A stretch of DNA of 64,000 nucleotides, taken from Planctomycetota bacterium. GTDB taxonomy: Bacteria > Planctomycetota > Planctomycetia > Planctomycetales > Planctomycetaceae. Of this stretch, positions 44,197 through 53,453 are shown piece after piece (within the stretch, counting starts at the first letter, position 1; each line of letters begins with the position of its first letter). The position numbers and the translations under genes are program-made. Below the pieces are notes generated by a model that was given only the letters and a program-made list of their open reading frames with translations, was not told the DNA's origin and ran no database searches. The stretch covers positions 1 through 64,000 of the forward strand of contig JAFEBS010000001.1 of NCBI GenBank assembly GCA_018242525.1. The letters are read 5' to 3'.

Positions 44197-46480
44197 GCCG
44201 CGTCTCCTTGATCTGATGTGAAGCGATACACACGGCAAGTTGTCCTGCCGCCAGGCCACCGTCATTCGGCGGAATGACTCCCGGCAATCCCAGCCTGTCT
44301 GGATCGAATGGCCACAGTTCTGCGACAAGCTCCACGAGGACGCGGTTCTGAAAAGCGCCACCTCCCAGCAACACCGGCAGTTCCGGAAATCGGCCCGTAA
44401 TGTCGATGATCGCTTGCGCCAGACCACGATGAAACCTCATCGCCATGACTCCCGGTGAGACCCCGGACCTCCGCTCCAGGAGAATCTGCCGTATCAGGGG
44501 CCGCCAATCAAGTTGAATTGGGTCTGTCAATTGGATCTCGATTCGATATGCCTCCGATTCCGCCTGATCGCAGGCCGACTCCAGGCACATCGCCGCGTAT
44601 CCTTCGAACGCAGCGTGCGTCATGTTCAAGATCAGCAGCGCCGCGACGTCAAACAACCGGCCGCAACTCGTCGTTGTCGGGCTGAATGAACTTTTCATCG
44701 CTTGCTGAATGCAATGGATGTCCCGTTCCGTCATGTCGAGCAGCCGTGCAATGTCATCCGGTCTGAGTTCGTCCAGTTGCGATAACAACGCGATCCCCAG
44801 ACGCCGAAGATCCGTAATCGCGGCCTCGCCACCAGGCAGAACAAACGGACGCAGACACGCGACACGCTGAAACTTCGTGGCGGTTGCCCGCAAAAACTCT
44901 CCTCCCCAAATTCCTCCGTCGGGCCCAAGTCCGGTTCCGTCCCAGGCAACTCCCAGAACTTCGCGATCCAACCATTGATGCTCCAGCATGCCCGCGACGA
45001 CATGCGCGTGATGATGCCAAACATGCCGCGGCAGCCGTTTTTGATCCGTGGCCCATTGAGTCGAGTGGTAACCCGGATGAGCGTCGCAGGCCAATGAAGT
45101 TATGTGACGGTTAAAAACCAGTTCGCTAGTCTGTCGGATATGATCCTCCCATCGCTCCCGAGCGGACGGGGTGTCCAGGTCACCAATGTGCGGCCCCAGC
45201 ACGGCCTGAGGTCCGCCAGCGATCGCGATGGCGGATTTCTGGTGTCCGCCGCACGCCAGAATGTGGCTGACGGAAGTTGTATCAGTCAGTGGATCGAGCA
45301 GCCGCAATGGAAGGGGTGCGATTCCTCGAGCCGCTCGAATTGTAACGGGGCGGTTCGCGATGACGCGCACGACACTGTCATCAATCGGCCGCTGAATTTC
45401 GCGATCGTGATGCAGGAACAAATCGGCAACGTTCTGTAACCTCTGTTCCGCCTCGTCAATCCGATACGCCAACGGCTCTCCGTCCCGATTGCCACTCGTA
45501 CAGACCAGTGGCCGCCCCGTGAGTTCCAGCAGCAGAGCATGCATGGCTGTCGTCGGCAATAGAATACCGACCTCGGACAATCCCGGATTGATCTCCCGTG
45601 CGAGGGCAGATGTCTCCAGTTGTCGTAGCAGGACAATGGGATTGGCCGCGGAACAGACTTCCATCTCCTCGATGGGGCTCAGTTCAGCGACCTGACGAAT
45701 CGCGGCCAATGTTGGCATCACCACAGCGAGCGGTTTCACGGGTCGGCGCTTTCGCTGACGTAATCGCCCGATCGAGTCTGATGACGTGGCATCGACCAGT
45801 AACTGGTACCCCCCCACGGCTCGCATGGCAACAATCTGACCCCGGCACAAAACGTCCGCTGCAGCATCCAGCGCCGCCTGGTTTGTAAAGCGCCGGCCAC
45901 TGCTCCAGATCTGGGGGCCGCACTGAGGACAGGAAATCGTTTGCGCATGAAACCGGCGGTCTAGCGGATCGTGATACTCGCGCGAACAGTCGGCACACAT
46001 GTCAAAGGCCTGCATGCTGGTTCGCTGGCGGTCAAACGGCATCGCGGTCAGGAGACTGTAACGAGGGCCGCACCGGGCGCAGGTTGTAAATGGATAACGA
46101 AACCGTCGATTGTCCGGATCGCGCATGTCCCCCAGACATTCGCTGCAGATCGCTCTGTCACGCGGTAGCGGTGTTGAAAGTGGCCCCATTGTCACAGAGT
46201 CGATGATCTGAAAACCGTGACTGTGAACTTCGTCGATCGATGTGCAGGCATACTCGGCAATGACGGCCGATGGTGGAATGTTTGTGGCAATCAGATCCTG
46301 CAGCACGTCATCAGCAGGCAAGTTTCCCCGCAGGATGAATTCAACACCATTCGGCGTGTTGCGAATGCTGCCGTCCCACGAATGCTTGATGGCCAGTCGC
46401 GCCAGGGTTGGTCGCAGTCCGCAACCCTGCACGGATCCCTGCAACAGAACTCTGCGAGCAACATCGACCATTTCAAGCAC
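44156..46480 (-). CDS. hypF: Carbamoyltransferase HypF
   Basis: A 774-residue enzyme that makes the carbamoyl group for the cyanide ligands from carbamoyl phosphate and ATP. Domains: acylphosphatase (about 8-95; GSVQGCGLRP), four CxxC zinc-binding pairs (CSEC, CARC, CADC, CPQC; about 114-190), a YrdC-like domain (about 200-385; KRRPVKPLAVV) and a Kae1-like domain (about 405-760; HHAHVVAGMLEH metal-binding His). The acylphosphatase motif has Cys where Val is usual (QGCG). It follows hypB without a gap and runs 41 nt into hypC. Confidence 0.94.
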   Translation of the reverse strand: MLEMVDVARRVLLQGSVQGCGLRPTLARLAIKHSWDGSIRNTPNGVEFILRGNLPADDVLQDLIATNIPPSAVIAEYACTSIDEVHSHGFQIIDSVTMGPLSTPLPRDRAICSECLGDMRDPDNRRFRYPFTTCARCGPRYSLLTAMPFDRQRTSMQAFDMCADCSREYHDPLDRRFHAQTISCPQCGPQIWSSGRRFTNQAALDAAADVLCRGQIVAMRAVGGYQLLVDATSSDSIGRLRQRKRRPVKPLAVVMPTLAAIRQVAELSPIEEMEVCSAANPIVLLRQLETSALAREINPGLSEVGILLPTTAMHALLLELTGRPLVCTSGNRDGEPLAYRIDEAEQRLQNVADLFLHHDREIQRPIDDSVVRVIANRPVTIRAARGIAPLPLRLLDPLTDTTSVSHILACGGHQKSAIAIAGGPQAVLGPHIGDLDTPSARERWEDHIRQTSELVFNRHITSLACDAHPGYHSTQWATDQKRLPRHVWHHHAHVVAGMLEHQWLDREVLGVAWDGTGLGPDGGIWGGEFLRATATKFQRVACLRPFVLPGGEAAITDLRRLGIALLSQLDELRPDDIARLLDMTERDIHCIQQAMKSSFSPTTTSCGRLFDVAALLILNMTHAAFEGYAAMCLESACDQAESEAYRIEIQLTDPIQLDWRPLIRQILLERRSGVSPGVMAMRFHRGLAQAIIDITGRFPELPVLLGGGAFQNRVLVELVAELWPFDPDRLGLPGVIPPNDGGLAAGQLAVCIASHQIKETRHVPGSSRPTRTLD

Positions 46481-47161
46481 TCAGATTTCCGTCGCGGTCG
46501 TGGATCTCAGTTGACTTCGCTGTTGCTCCAGAAACTCGCACCAGGCATCAATCCCGGTTTCCTGCAGCGCCGAAGCCGCCAGGACAGACATCCCCGCGTT
46601 GACGAGATTCACGTCGTTCACGACCGATTCCCAGACAAACGGGACATAGGGTAACAGGTCGCATTTGTTGATGACGCACGCCTGACTGGTCCGAAATGCC
46701 TTGGGGTATTTGCCGGGCTTGTCGTCACCTTCGGTCACGCTCAGGACGACTACCCGCAAGTGCTCCCCGAGATCATGTGAGGCCGGACACACCAGGTTTC
46801 CCACGTTCTCGATGAACAGGAATTCCAGATCCGGACAATCCAGCGCATCGAAACCCGAGCGCACCAGGGAAAGTTCCAGATGGCAGGCCCCTCCTGTCGT
46901 CAGTTGGCGGACCGGTGTCAGCGGTGCCAGTCGCTGCGCGTCTCGATCCGTCGCGATATCCCCGACAAGCACCGCCATCCGGTGCTTCTGGCCCCAATGC
47001 CGGGCCGTCGCCTGAAGCAGACTCGTCTTGCCGGCGCCCGGTGACGAGATCAGATTCACACACAAGATGCCTCGATCGGTGAGTCGTTGCCGCCAGGCCG
47101 CGGCCTCCTGACGGCGCTGTCCCGCAATGTCCCGCTGAATTGCCACTGTATCAATACTCAT
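46481..47161 (-). CDS. hypB: Nickel-inserting GTPase HypB
   Basis: A 226-residue SIMIBI-class GTPase. It has the P-loop SPGAGKTS, the metal-binding TGGACHLE, switch IENVGNLVCP, and NKCDLL for guanine. The N-terminal CxxCGC motif and His-rich nickel store of some relatives are absent. It works with HypA in nickel delivery to the large subunit. Start overlaps hypA by 4 nt. Confidence 0.95.
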   Translation of the reverse strand: MSIDTVAIQRDIAGQRRQEAAAWRQRLTDRGILCVNLISSPGAGKTSLLQATARHWGQKHRMAVLVGDIATDRDAQRLAPLTPVRQLTTGGACHLELSLVRSGFDALDCPDLEFLFIENVGNLVCPASHDLGEHLRVVVLSVTEGDDKPGKYPKAFRTSQACVINKCDLLPYVPFVWESVVNDVNLVNAGMSVLAASALQETGIDAWCEFLEQQRSQLRSTTATEI

Positions 47162-47526
47162 GAAACGGCCTCCTGAGGTTGGGGGCGAACCACGGTCAAA
47201 TTGACCAGTCGCAGCTCTTCGCCGGAAATGACATCCACTTTCGCATGTTCACATCGGGGGCAGACAAAACGAAATCGTTCCACTGGAAATTGCTCGCAGC
47301 ATTGGCGGCAACGGACCGTGAGTGGAACGACCGTCAAACGCAGTTGAACCTGCTGCGGCCAGCGTTCCGCCGCAAGCTCCTGAAAGGCAGTCTCCAGCAA
47401 CGATGGTTCGACCCCGGCGAATTCACCAACTTCGAGATGCACGGCCGTTAAACCGCTCAACTGCCGATTCTGGAGTTCTTCTTCGATTTGCTCGATCAGT
47501 CGCATTACCAGTGATCGCTCATGCAT
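47158..47526 (-). CDS. hypA: Nickel metallochaperone HypA
   Basis: A 122-residue protein beginning MHERSLV; His2 and Glu3 are the nickel ligands. The zinc site is formed by CRQC and CPRC. The start is set by the MHE motif; the frame open to 47586 lies in the protease gene. It overlaps the protease gene by 8 nt upstream and hypB by 4 nt downstream. Confidence 0.94.
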   Translation of the reverse strand: MHERSLVMRLIEQIEEELQNRQLSGLTAVHLEVGEFAGVEPSLLETAFQELAAERWPQQVQLRLTVVPLTVRCRQCCEQFPVERFRFVCPRCEHAKVDVISGEELRLVNLTVVRPQPQEAVS

Positions 47527-47965
47527 CAGCGTATTTTTCCCAAATGGCCGTGGCGGCCTTCTCGCACGCCGCTCGGACTTCCGCACCTGCGTTCAGGCTC
47601 GGGAACCACGTTTGTCCTTCCACGGCCCAGATTTCGACGCTGGATGGATTCATTCCAAGCCCGGTGGCAAGTTCCATGACTTCACTCAAGCCCATGTCAT
47701 GCGTGCCATGTGCCTGCCGTGCCAACAGACGGTCCGTTGGCCACGACCAGCAATGAATGCTTCCAGGCGGTCCCGCCCCCTGACAGGCATCACAGATCAC
47801 GAGTCGTTGCCGTTGCTCCATAAAATCCAGGATGTCAGCGGGATTTGAAACGCGTCGCAGTTCACAGTCGTGGAATCCCAATTCCTGCAATCGGTCCAGG
47901 ATCAGCCAGCCAGCACGATCATCGCCATAATGACTCCCCACGCCGACGATCAACGCCCGCGTCAT
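47519..47965 (-). CDS. [NiFe] hydrogenase maturation endopeptidase
   Basis: A 148-residue HybD/HycI-type protease. It starts MTRALIVGVGSHYGDDRAG, where the acid (Asp) ligand for nickel is in GDDR, and has a second acidic site (VICDACQGAG) and a His in HGTHDMGL. It cleaves the C-terminal tail of the large subunit once nickel is in place. The 4-nt overlap (ATGA) with hydA supports co-translation and partnership. Confidence 0.9.
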   Translation of the reverse strand: MTRALIVGVGSHYGDDRAGWLILDRLQELGFHDCELRRVSNPADILDFMEQRQRLVICDACQGAGPPGSIHCWSWPTDRLLARQAHGTHDMGLSEVMELATGLGMNPSSVEIWAVEGQTWFPSLNAGAEVRAACEKAATAIWEKYADA

Positions 47966-49266
47966 GGGATTTCTTCCCAACGAACCCTGAGAAAATGTGT
48001 TGAGCAACTGATGCAAGGGTCATAAGTGCGCACCAGTCGTTCGCAGTCACTGGCGAGTTCCTCGCGCGAGGCCTTTGCCTGCAGGTTCCGGGAAAGGTAT
48101 GTCGTCAGGTCACCTTCGATTTGACGTTGATTTTGCGATGTCGGCGGAATGATTCTGGCCTGGCGGATCTTGCCGGCATCATCAATCTGATAGTCATGAA
48201 ACAGCAGACCGCGAGGAGCCTCGGTGGCAGCGCACGCCTGGCCAGCGGCTGGCTGATATGGCATGCGAGACGGCCCACTGGGGTGGTAGCCCCGCAGGAT
48301 GTCGAGTGCTTCTTCGTACACCTGCACGAGTTCCAATGCCCGGGCGATAATGCTGCGAAACGGATTACGACACTCGGACTCCATTCCGACTTCGTCGGCC
48401 AGGCGCTGCACTGTCTGTGACAGTTGGCCTCGATTGAGATTGATGCGCGCCAGCGGTCCAACGAAATAAGGCGTACGCTGCTCGTGTCGAACGGCCTGCA
48501 GCGCCGTCGAATGAGCCACATGCACTTCTACAAAGTGCCGGTCGAACTCAGTGACAGGCACTCGCAGCCCCTGGCTGCTGACGATCTCTCCTTCATTGAA
48601 CGGATACTCGTCGGGATGGCTCAGGGAGACGAATTCATACGGCTGGGTCAGCTCGGGAAATGGAAAACTGGCAACCCATCGAGTGGCGGCAATGGCCGCT
48701 TCCAGCCCCCACTCAAAGTCCGGAATGAGCCCCGCCAGTTCCTCGCGGCGCGGCAGTCGATAAAAGCCGCCGACAGCGACATTGATTGGGTGAATTGCAC
48801 GTCCACCCAACGCCTCCAGCAGGCGATTGCCATGCTTTTTCAACTGCAGACCACGCGTGATTTCCTGGGGAAACCGTTGCGCCAGTTCAATGCCACTGGC
48901 GGCTCCGAAAAAATCGGGAGCGTGTAAAAGGTGGATGTGCAGGGCATGGCTTTCGATCCATTCGCCGCAATACAGCAACCGCCGCAATCGGCGGATCTGG
49001 GGTGTGGTCTGAATTCCCAGTGCAGCCTCCAAGGCATGCACAGAACTCATCTGATAGGCCACGGGACAGATCCCGCAGATTCGCGCCGTGATATCCGGCG
49101 TGTCCTCCAGCGCCCGACCGCACAGCAGCGCCTCAAACAGCCGGGGCGGCTCATAAATCCGCAGTTGCACGTTTTCAATCGTGTTCTGGCGAACACGAAT
49201 TGTGACTCCTCCCTCCCCTTCAACACGAGTCAGGATCGGGACTTCGATGACGTCGGTCGTGCTCAC
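47962..49266 (-). CDS. hydA: Group 3b [NiFe] hydrogenase large (alpha) subunit
   Basis: A 434-residue catalytic subunit. The two Cys pairs that hold the Ni-Fe centre are RICGIC (Cys64, Cys67) and DPCISC (Cys418, Cys421). His424 is followed by a ten-residue tail that the endopeptidase should remove. Length, motif type and the gene order hydB-hydG-hydD-hydA point to the group 3b (NAD(P)-linked, bidirectional, sometimes sulfur-reducing) class, cytosolic, without Tat signal or membrane anchor. A GTG at 49266, overlapping the small subunit by 4 nt, is the start; the frame to 49464 lies in the small-subunit gene. Confidence 0.93.
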   Translation of the reverse strand: MSTTDVIEVPILTRVEGEGGVTIRVRQNTIENVQLRIYEPPRLFEALLCGRALEDTPDITARICGICPVAYQMSSVHALEAALGIQTTPQIRRLRRLLYCGEWIESHALHIHLLHAPDFFGAASGIELAQRFPQEITRGLQLKKHGNRLLEALGGRAIHPINVAVGGFYRLPRREELAGLIPDFEWGLEAAIAATRWVASFPFPELTQPYEFVSLSHPDEYPFNEGEIVSSQGLRVPVTEFDRHFVEVHVAHSTALQAVRHEQRTPYFVGPLARINLNRGQLSQTVQRLADEVGMESECRNPFRSIIARALELVQVYEEALDILRGYHPSGPSRMPYQPAAGQACAATEAPRGLLFHDYQIDDAGKIRQARIIPPTSQNQRQIEGDLTTYLSRNLQAKASREELASDCERLVRTYDPCISCSTHFLRVRWEEIP

Positions 49267-50063
49267 GAGGGTTCTCCGTGAAGTTCGGAGAGTTCGTCCG
49301 CTGCCTGCTGGAAGGCAGGGGCGGCCGCATTGAAGTTTCTCAACAGGGGGACAAGGCGATCGGTGGTATGTCCAAGTGCCTGGAAACGGGACAGCAACGG
49401 AACCGTCTGAGCCGGCTGACTTGGACCGAAACAGCCATAGCAACCTCGATCGAATGCCGGACAAATGGCGCCGCAGCCCGACTGTGTGACCGGTCCCAGA
49501 CAGGGGATTCCCCTGGAGACCACATGGCAGACGGTGCCTCGCCGTTTACAGTCGAGGCACACGCTGTGAGTCGGCAGCCGCGGACGGCGGCCTTCGGCGA
49601 GTGCCACCAGGACATCGACCAGTTGATGGTGATTGACCGGACATCCATGCAACTCAAAATCCACGAGCACATGGGCCGCGATCGGCGTTGAGGTGGCCAG
49701 GGTATGGATGAACTCGGGACTGGGATAGACTCGGCTGACCCACTCCTCAATCTGGCCCCATTGCCGCAAAGCCTGGATTCCCCCAGCTGTTGCGCAGGCA
49801 CCAATCGTCATCAGATAGCGTGAATTACTGCGAATCTTCAGGATTCGCTGAGCGTCTTCTTCGGTTGTAATAGAACCTTCCACCAGCGCCACATCATAGG
49901 GACCTGGCTGAAGATCGCTGCTGGCTTCGGCGAAGTGCGCGATCTCAATCAAATCACAGACCGCCAGCAGTTCGTCTTCGGCATCCAGCAACGACAATTG
50001 ACACCCATCGCACGAGGCGAATTTGAAGACTGCCAATCTCGGTTTGCGTCCGCGAGCCATCAC
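49263..50063 (-). CDS. hydD: Group 3b [NiFe] hydrogenase small (delta) subunit
   Basis: A 266-residue iron-sulfur subunit passing electrons from the active site. Cys motifs for three clusters are visible: CDGCQ with GACAT (proximal), HGCP and CLDCKRRGTVC, then CLGPVTQSGCGAICP and CYGC. There is no Tat signal peptide, so the enzyme is cytosolic. Start overlaps hydG by 4 nt (ATGA). Confidence 0.93.
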   Translation of the reverse strand: MMARGRKPRLAVFKFASCDGCQLSLLDAEDELLAVCDLIEIAHFAEASSDLQPGPYDVALVEGSITTEEDAQRILKIRSNSRYLMTIGACATAGGIQALRQWGQIEEWVSRVYPSPEFIHTLATSTPIAAHVLVDFELHGCPVNHHQLVDVLVALAEGRRPRLPTHSVCLDCKRRGTVCHVVSRGIPCLGPVTQSGCGAICPAFDRGCYGCFGPSQPAQTVPLLSRFQALGHTTDRLVPLLRNFNAAAPAFQQAADELSELHGEPS

Positions 50064-50917
50064 AGTGACTCCACGAACAGGTACGGCTGTAAGCGATCGT
50101 AGCGTAACACGGGCCCATCTTTACAGATGAATGCCGGCCCCAATTGGCAGTGACCACACAGTCCCGCAGCGCATTGCATGTTGCGCTCCATCGAAACCCA
50201 GATTTGCTCTGCGGGAATTCCACGCTGCATGGCCGACATGCCGACGTATTTCATCATCACTTCAGGACCACAGGTGACGACGCTCGCTCGTTCGATCTGG
50301 TTCAACTTCAGCCGATCCAGCAATGCCGTCACGACACCAATATTCCCGTTCCAGCCAGCAGTGGCGCGATCCACAGTCAGTTGCACGTCAATTCCAGCCT
50401 GAGTCCAATTCGCGTATTCCGTTGGATAAAGCAATCCTGCCGCGGTTCGCGCGCCGACAATCAGCGAAACATTCTGAAACTGTGACCGATGACGCACCAG
50501 GTGATAAACCAGTGGTCTCAATGGTGCCAGACCCAGACCACCGGCGACGACGACGACATTCTTGCCGACAAGCTGTGGAATCGGCCACCCCGTGCCAAAC
50601 GGGCCACGGACTCCCAGTGTCTGCCCGCATTCCAACTGCGCGAGGCTGCGTGTGACATTTCCCGCAACTCGCACGGTGTGGATCCAGCCGTCCGGTTCGT
50701 GGGCATCGCCACTCATCGAGATCGCGGATTCACCGACACCGGGAACATACAGCATGTTAAACTGACCAGGCTCAAAAACGTATGCACTGGCGTTGTCGGA
50801 CGTGTCCAGACAGAGACGGTACGTGGCAATGCCGTCACATTCCGAAACGATGTCTGCAATCCGTGCCGTGTGTGTCAGCCACGGATTCACGGCCAATGCC
50901 GGGGGGATCCACGTCAT
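50060..50917 (-). CDS. hydG: Group 3b hydrogenase FAD/NAD(P)-binding (gamma) subunit
   Basis: A 285-residue ferredoxin-NADP reductase-like subunit. An FAD-binding beta-barrel (about 15-110) is followed by an NAD(P)-binding domain (about 115-230; VVVVAGGLGLAPLRPLV; VVTCGPEVMMKYV). The C-terminal CAAGLCGHCQLGPAFIC binds a [2Fe-2S] cluster. It couples hydrogen oxidation or production to NAD(P)(H). Overlaps hydB and hydD by 4 nt each. Confidence 0.93.
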   Translation of the reverse strand: MTWIPPALAVNPWLTHTARIADIVSECDGIATYRLCLDTSDNASAYVFEPGQFNMLYVPGVGESAISMSGDAHEPDGWIHTVRVAGNVTRSLAQLECGQTLGVRGPFGTGWPIPQLVGKNVVVVAGGLGLAPLRPLVYHLVRHRSQFQNVSLIVGARTAAGLLYPTEYANWTQAGIDVQLTVDRATAGWNGNIGVVTALLDRLKLNQIERASVVTCGPEVMMKYVGMSAMQRGIPAEQIWVSMERNMQCAAGLCGHCQLGPAFICKDGPVLRYDRLQPYLFVESL

Positions 50918-52023
50918 GGTGCGGGTGCCTCACGCATCGCTGCGACCTCGGCCGTCAGATCAATACCGACAGGACACCAGGTAATGCACCGCCCGCACCC
51001 AACACACCCTGACGTCCCGAATTGCTCGTGCCAACTGCCCAACTTGTGCGTCAGCCACTGTCGATATCTGGCGGATGTGTCGTTCCGCACCGGCGTGCCA
51101 CCCAGATAGCTGAATTCCGGATTGAAACAGGAATCCCATGTCCGTTCGCGATCGATCTGGTCCGTCGTCAGATCGCGGACTTCCGAGACCGACGAGCAAA
51201 AGCAGGTTGGACAAACCATCGTGCAGTTCGTGCAGGACAAGCAGCGCTCACCAACCGCCTTCCAGTTGGGATGATTCAGATTGTCCAACAGCAACTGCGG
51301 CAGATCGTCGGTGCGCATCTGGCGTTCAATCATCTCGACGGCCCGCTGCCGCTGTGACTCAGCCTCGTTGAGATCCTCAGCAGTCGCCGTTTGAAGCTCG
51401 CAGGCACTCAAGACATCCCAGCCGGCATCAGAGCCGATTTCGCAGAGAAACCCCGACTCGATTTCGGTCAGCGCCAGATCGAATCCCGATTTGCAACGAG
51501 GACCGGTGTTCATTGACGTGCAGAAACACGTGCTGGCGGCCTGAGTACAATTGACGGCGATCAGGAACAGGGACTTACGCCGTGATTCGTAATCACGATC
51601 CTTGTACGGACCACCGAGGAACACGCGATCCTGAACGGCAATGGCAGCCAGCTCACAAGCCCGGACTCCCAGCATCGCGGTTTTTGTGTTTTCGAGAACG
51701 GCCGGCAGAAAGGACCATCCTTGTTCCGTTTTCTGGACTGTCAGCAACTTGGTCCGGGGGGGAAAAAGATATTTCTTCCAGGAATGCGGGCCGACGACGT
51801 ACCCGAACCACGCATCGTCGTCACGGCGTACCAGTCGATAGCTTCCCGGTGCCTGCTCGTCTGTCCAACCCCTCGGAAGCTGCTCGACCGAGGTCAGTTC
51901 CGTGTAGACAATCGCCTCCTGGTCAATCGACGGTCCGACGACGTTGTAGTCGCGACGACGCAGTTCATCGATCAGCGCCTGCAACTCTGCTTTTCTGAAG
52001 AATTGAGCGGCACGATCCGTCAT
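50914..52023 (-). CDS. hydB: Group 3b hydrogenase iron-sulfur (beta) subunit
   Basis: A 369-residue electron-transfer subunit. Two [4Fe-4S] motifs are clear: CLSCTNCTMVCPTCFC and CVGCGRCITWCPVG. The N-terminal two thirds follow the sulfhydrogenase beta subunit pattern (RACELAAIAVQDRVFLGG; CFCTSMN). ATG 52023 is used; the frame back to 52092 is unlikely. First structural gene of the operon, 62 nt after the CNB gene. Confidence 0.93.
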   Translation of the reverse strand: MTDRAAQFFRKAELQALIDELRRRDYNVVGPSIDQEAIVYTELTSVEQLPRGWTDEQAPGSYRLVRRDDDAWFGYVVGPHSWKKYLFPPRTKLLTVQKTEQGWSFLPAVLENTKTAMLGVRACELAAIAVQDRVFLGGPYKDRDYESRRKSLFLIAVNCTQAASTCFCTSMNTGPRCKSGFDLALTEIESGFLCEIGSDAGWDVLSACELQTATAEDLNEAESQRQRAVEMIERQMRTDDLPQLLLDNLNHPNWKAVGERCLSCTNCTMVCPTCFCSSVSEVRDLTTDQIDRERTWDSCFNPEFSYLGGTPVRNDTSARYRQWLTHKLGSWHEQFGTSGCVGCGRCITWCPVGIDLTAEVAAMREAPAP

Positions 52024-52085
52024 GAACAACTCGCTGACACAGGTCGCAACAGGCAAGAAAGGGAATTCAACAGATGCAATCCAAT

Positions 52086-52595
52086 CTAACACTGGTCGTC
52101 AACGGGTGAACAGGCACCGGGCAGCGATTCCAGAATCGGCTCGTGTGAGGCAAAAAGGTCGAGCAATTGGAGACGCGTTGCCACAAGTCGCCTGGACAAC
52201 GCCCGTGCCAGTTGCTTCATGATATGGTAACCAATGTCCGGCTGACCATCACACAGGCTTCGAAGTTGTGGTCCATCGAACGCGAGCGTGCGGACATTCT
52301 CCAATGCAACAGCGGACGATGTCATCATCCCTTCCGAGACCAGTGCCGACCACGCCAGGACATCCCCCGGACCAACCGTCAGCAGTGGGATTTCACCCCG
52401 ATTGGGAATGGTCATCGCCAGTCGGATGTGTCCGACAATGACGACGTGAAACTCGTGGTGAACAGTGCCTTCGCGAAACAGGACTGTCGACGGAGCAAAA
52501 TGTCGTTCTTGCGCCAGATTCAGAATCTCTGGTAAATGCCTGGAAGGGATCTGACGAAGAAACTCCAACTGTTCTTCGATTCCGGTTGTCGCCAT
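52086..52595 (-). CDS. Stand-alone cyclic-nucleotide-binding-domain protein
   Basis: A 169-residue protein made of one Crp-type sensor domain: the beta-roll (FAPSTVLFREGTVHHEFHVVIVGHIRLAM), the phosphate-binding-cassette region (GPGDVLAWSALV) and the C-helix (QLARALSRRLVATRLQLLDLF). It then ends in a short acidic tail, and the usual C-terminal DNA-binding helix-turn-helix is missing. It may act as a sensor subunit or regulator of the hydrogenase it precedes. ATG 52595 is chosen on domain fit; a start at 52706 is possible. Confidence 0.82.
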   Translation of the reverse strand: MATTGIEEQLEFLRQIPSRHLPEILNLAQERHFAPSTVLFREGTVHHEFHVVIVGHIRLAMTIPNRGEIPLLTVGPGDVLAWSALVSEGMMTSSAVALENVRTLAFDGPQLRSLCDGQPDIGYHIMKQLARALSRRLVATRLQLLDLFASHEPILESLPGACSPVDDQC

Positions 52596-52734
52596 TCCAG
52601 ACTCCGTGGCTGCGAACCTCTGCGGGTCGAGTATTAATTCGTGAACATTGACGCGGGTGATTGTCCAATTCCCAATCCCGCTTCGCAAGCACTGCGCGTC
52701 AATCAAGCTGGCTCAGGGCACGGATTCCAACTGA

Positions 52735-53409
52735 CTATTTCTTAACAACTTCCCATTCCAGAAACAGTTCGAGATCCCCCGTTGTGCCACGAAGGAGTTC
52801 CTCTATTCTGGGCGGATCAATCAAGCACGACCGCTTGTCACCCGCCACGACAAATCCTTGCGACGCAGTGATCTCACCCCCGGTGACAATAATGCGGGAC
52901 TCAGCGAAGCCGTTCGCCTGATGTGCTCGAATCTCCCGGTAGGAATCCTGCTTGGGTTCCTCACTGTCCGACTTGCGAGGGCCGGGAATCGTGAGCGAAA
53001 GCCGTCGTCGGTTGCAGTCCTGCTTCAGTTGAGCTAGGGCGAGTACCTTTCCCTTGTCATCTTTGATCGTCCAGAACTTCTCCACCGTCGAAGCGGTCGG
53101 GAAGTGTGCCGTTACCAGGGTTGAATACGGTTCTTCACGATGAATCCAGCGCGCGTCGAGGACTTCGCCTCCCGCCTCGACAATTCGCTCAAATTCACCC
53201 CCTTTTCGGGCGTCGAAGTCCGCCATCAGTTTTGACAGTTCTTCGAATCCTTTTTCGCCTTTGTCCGACGAGCGAATGTTCGATTTGAACTGGTACCAGT
53301 CTGCAGAACCATCAGGATGGATAATGAAAGTCGTCAGTTCATCACTCACGATGCAGCCGCAGGCCAACAGGATTGTGACCATTGCCGAAAGAACGACGCC
53401 GTACTTCAT
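52735..53409 (-). CDS. Lipoprotein of unknown function
   Basis: A 224-residue protein with a lipoprotein signal (GVVLSAMVTILLACGC; Cys likely lipidated). The mature part is polar with mixed alpha/beta (FIIHPDGSADWYQFKSNIRSS; VTGGEITASQGFVVAGDKRS). GGGGAAG precedes the ATG at 53409. It lies 44 nt after the host-attachment-like gene and ends 139 bases before the CNB gene start. No recognised domain. Confidence 0.7.
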   Translation of the reverse strand: MKYGVVLSAMVTILLACGCIVSDELTTFIIHPDGSADWYQFKSNIRSSDKGEKGFEELSKLMADFDARKGGEFERIVEAGGEVLDARWIHREEPYSTLVTAHFPTASTVEKFWTIKDDKGKVLALAQLKQDCNRRRLSLTIPGPRKSDSEEPKQDSYREIRAHQANGFAESRIIVTGGEITASQGFVVAGDKRSCLIDPPRIEELLRGTTGDLELFLEWEVVKK

Positions 53410-53453
53410 GATGAACTTCCCCTGGCACTTCAGACGATTTGAATGCGTCCGAA

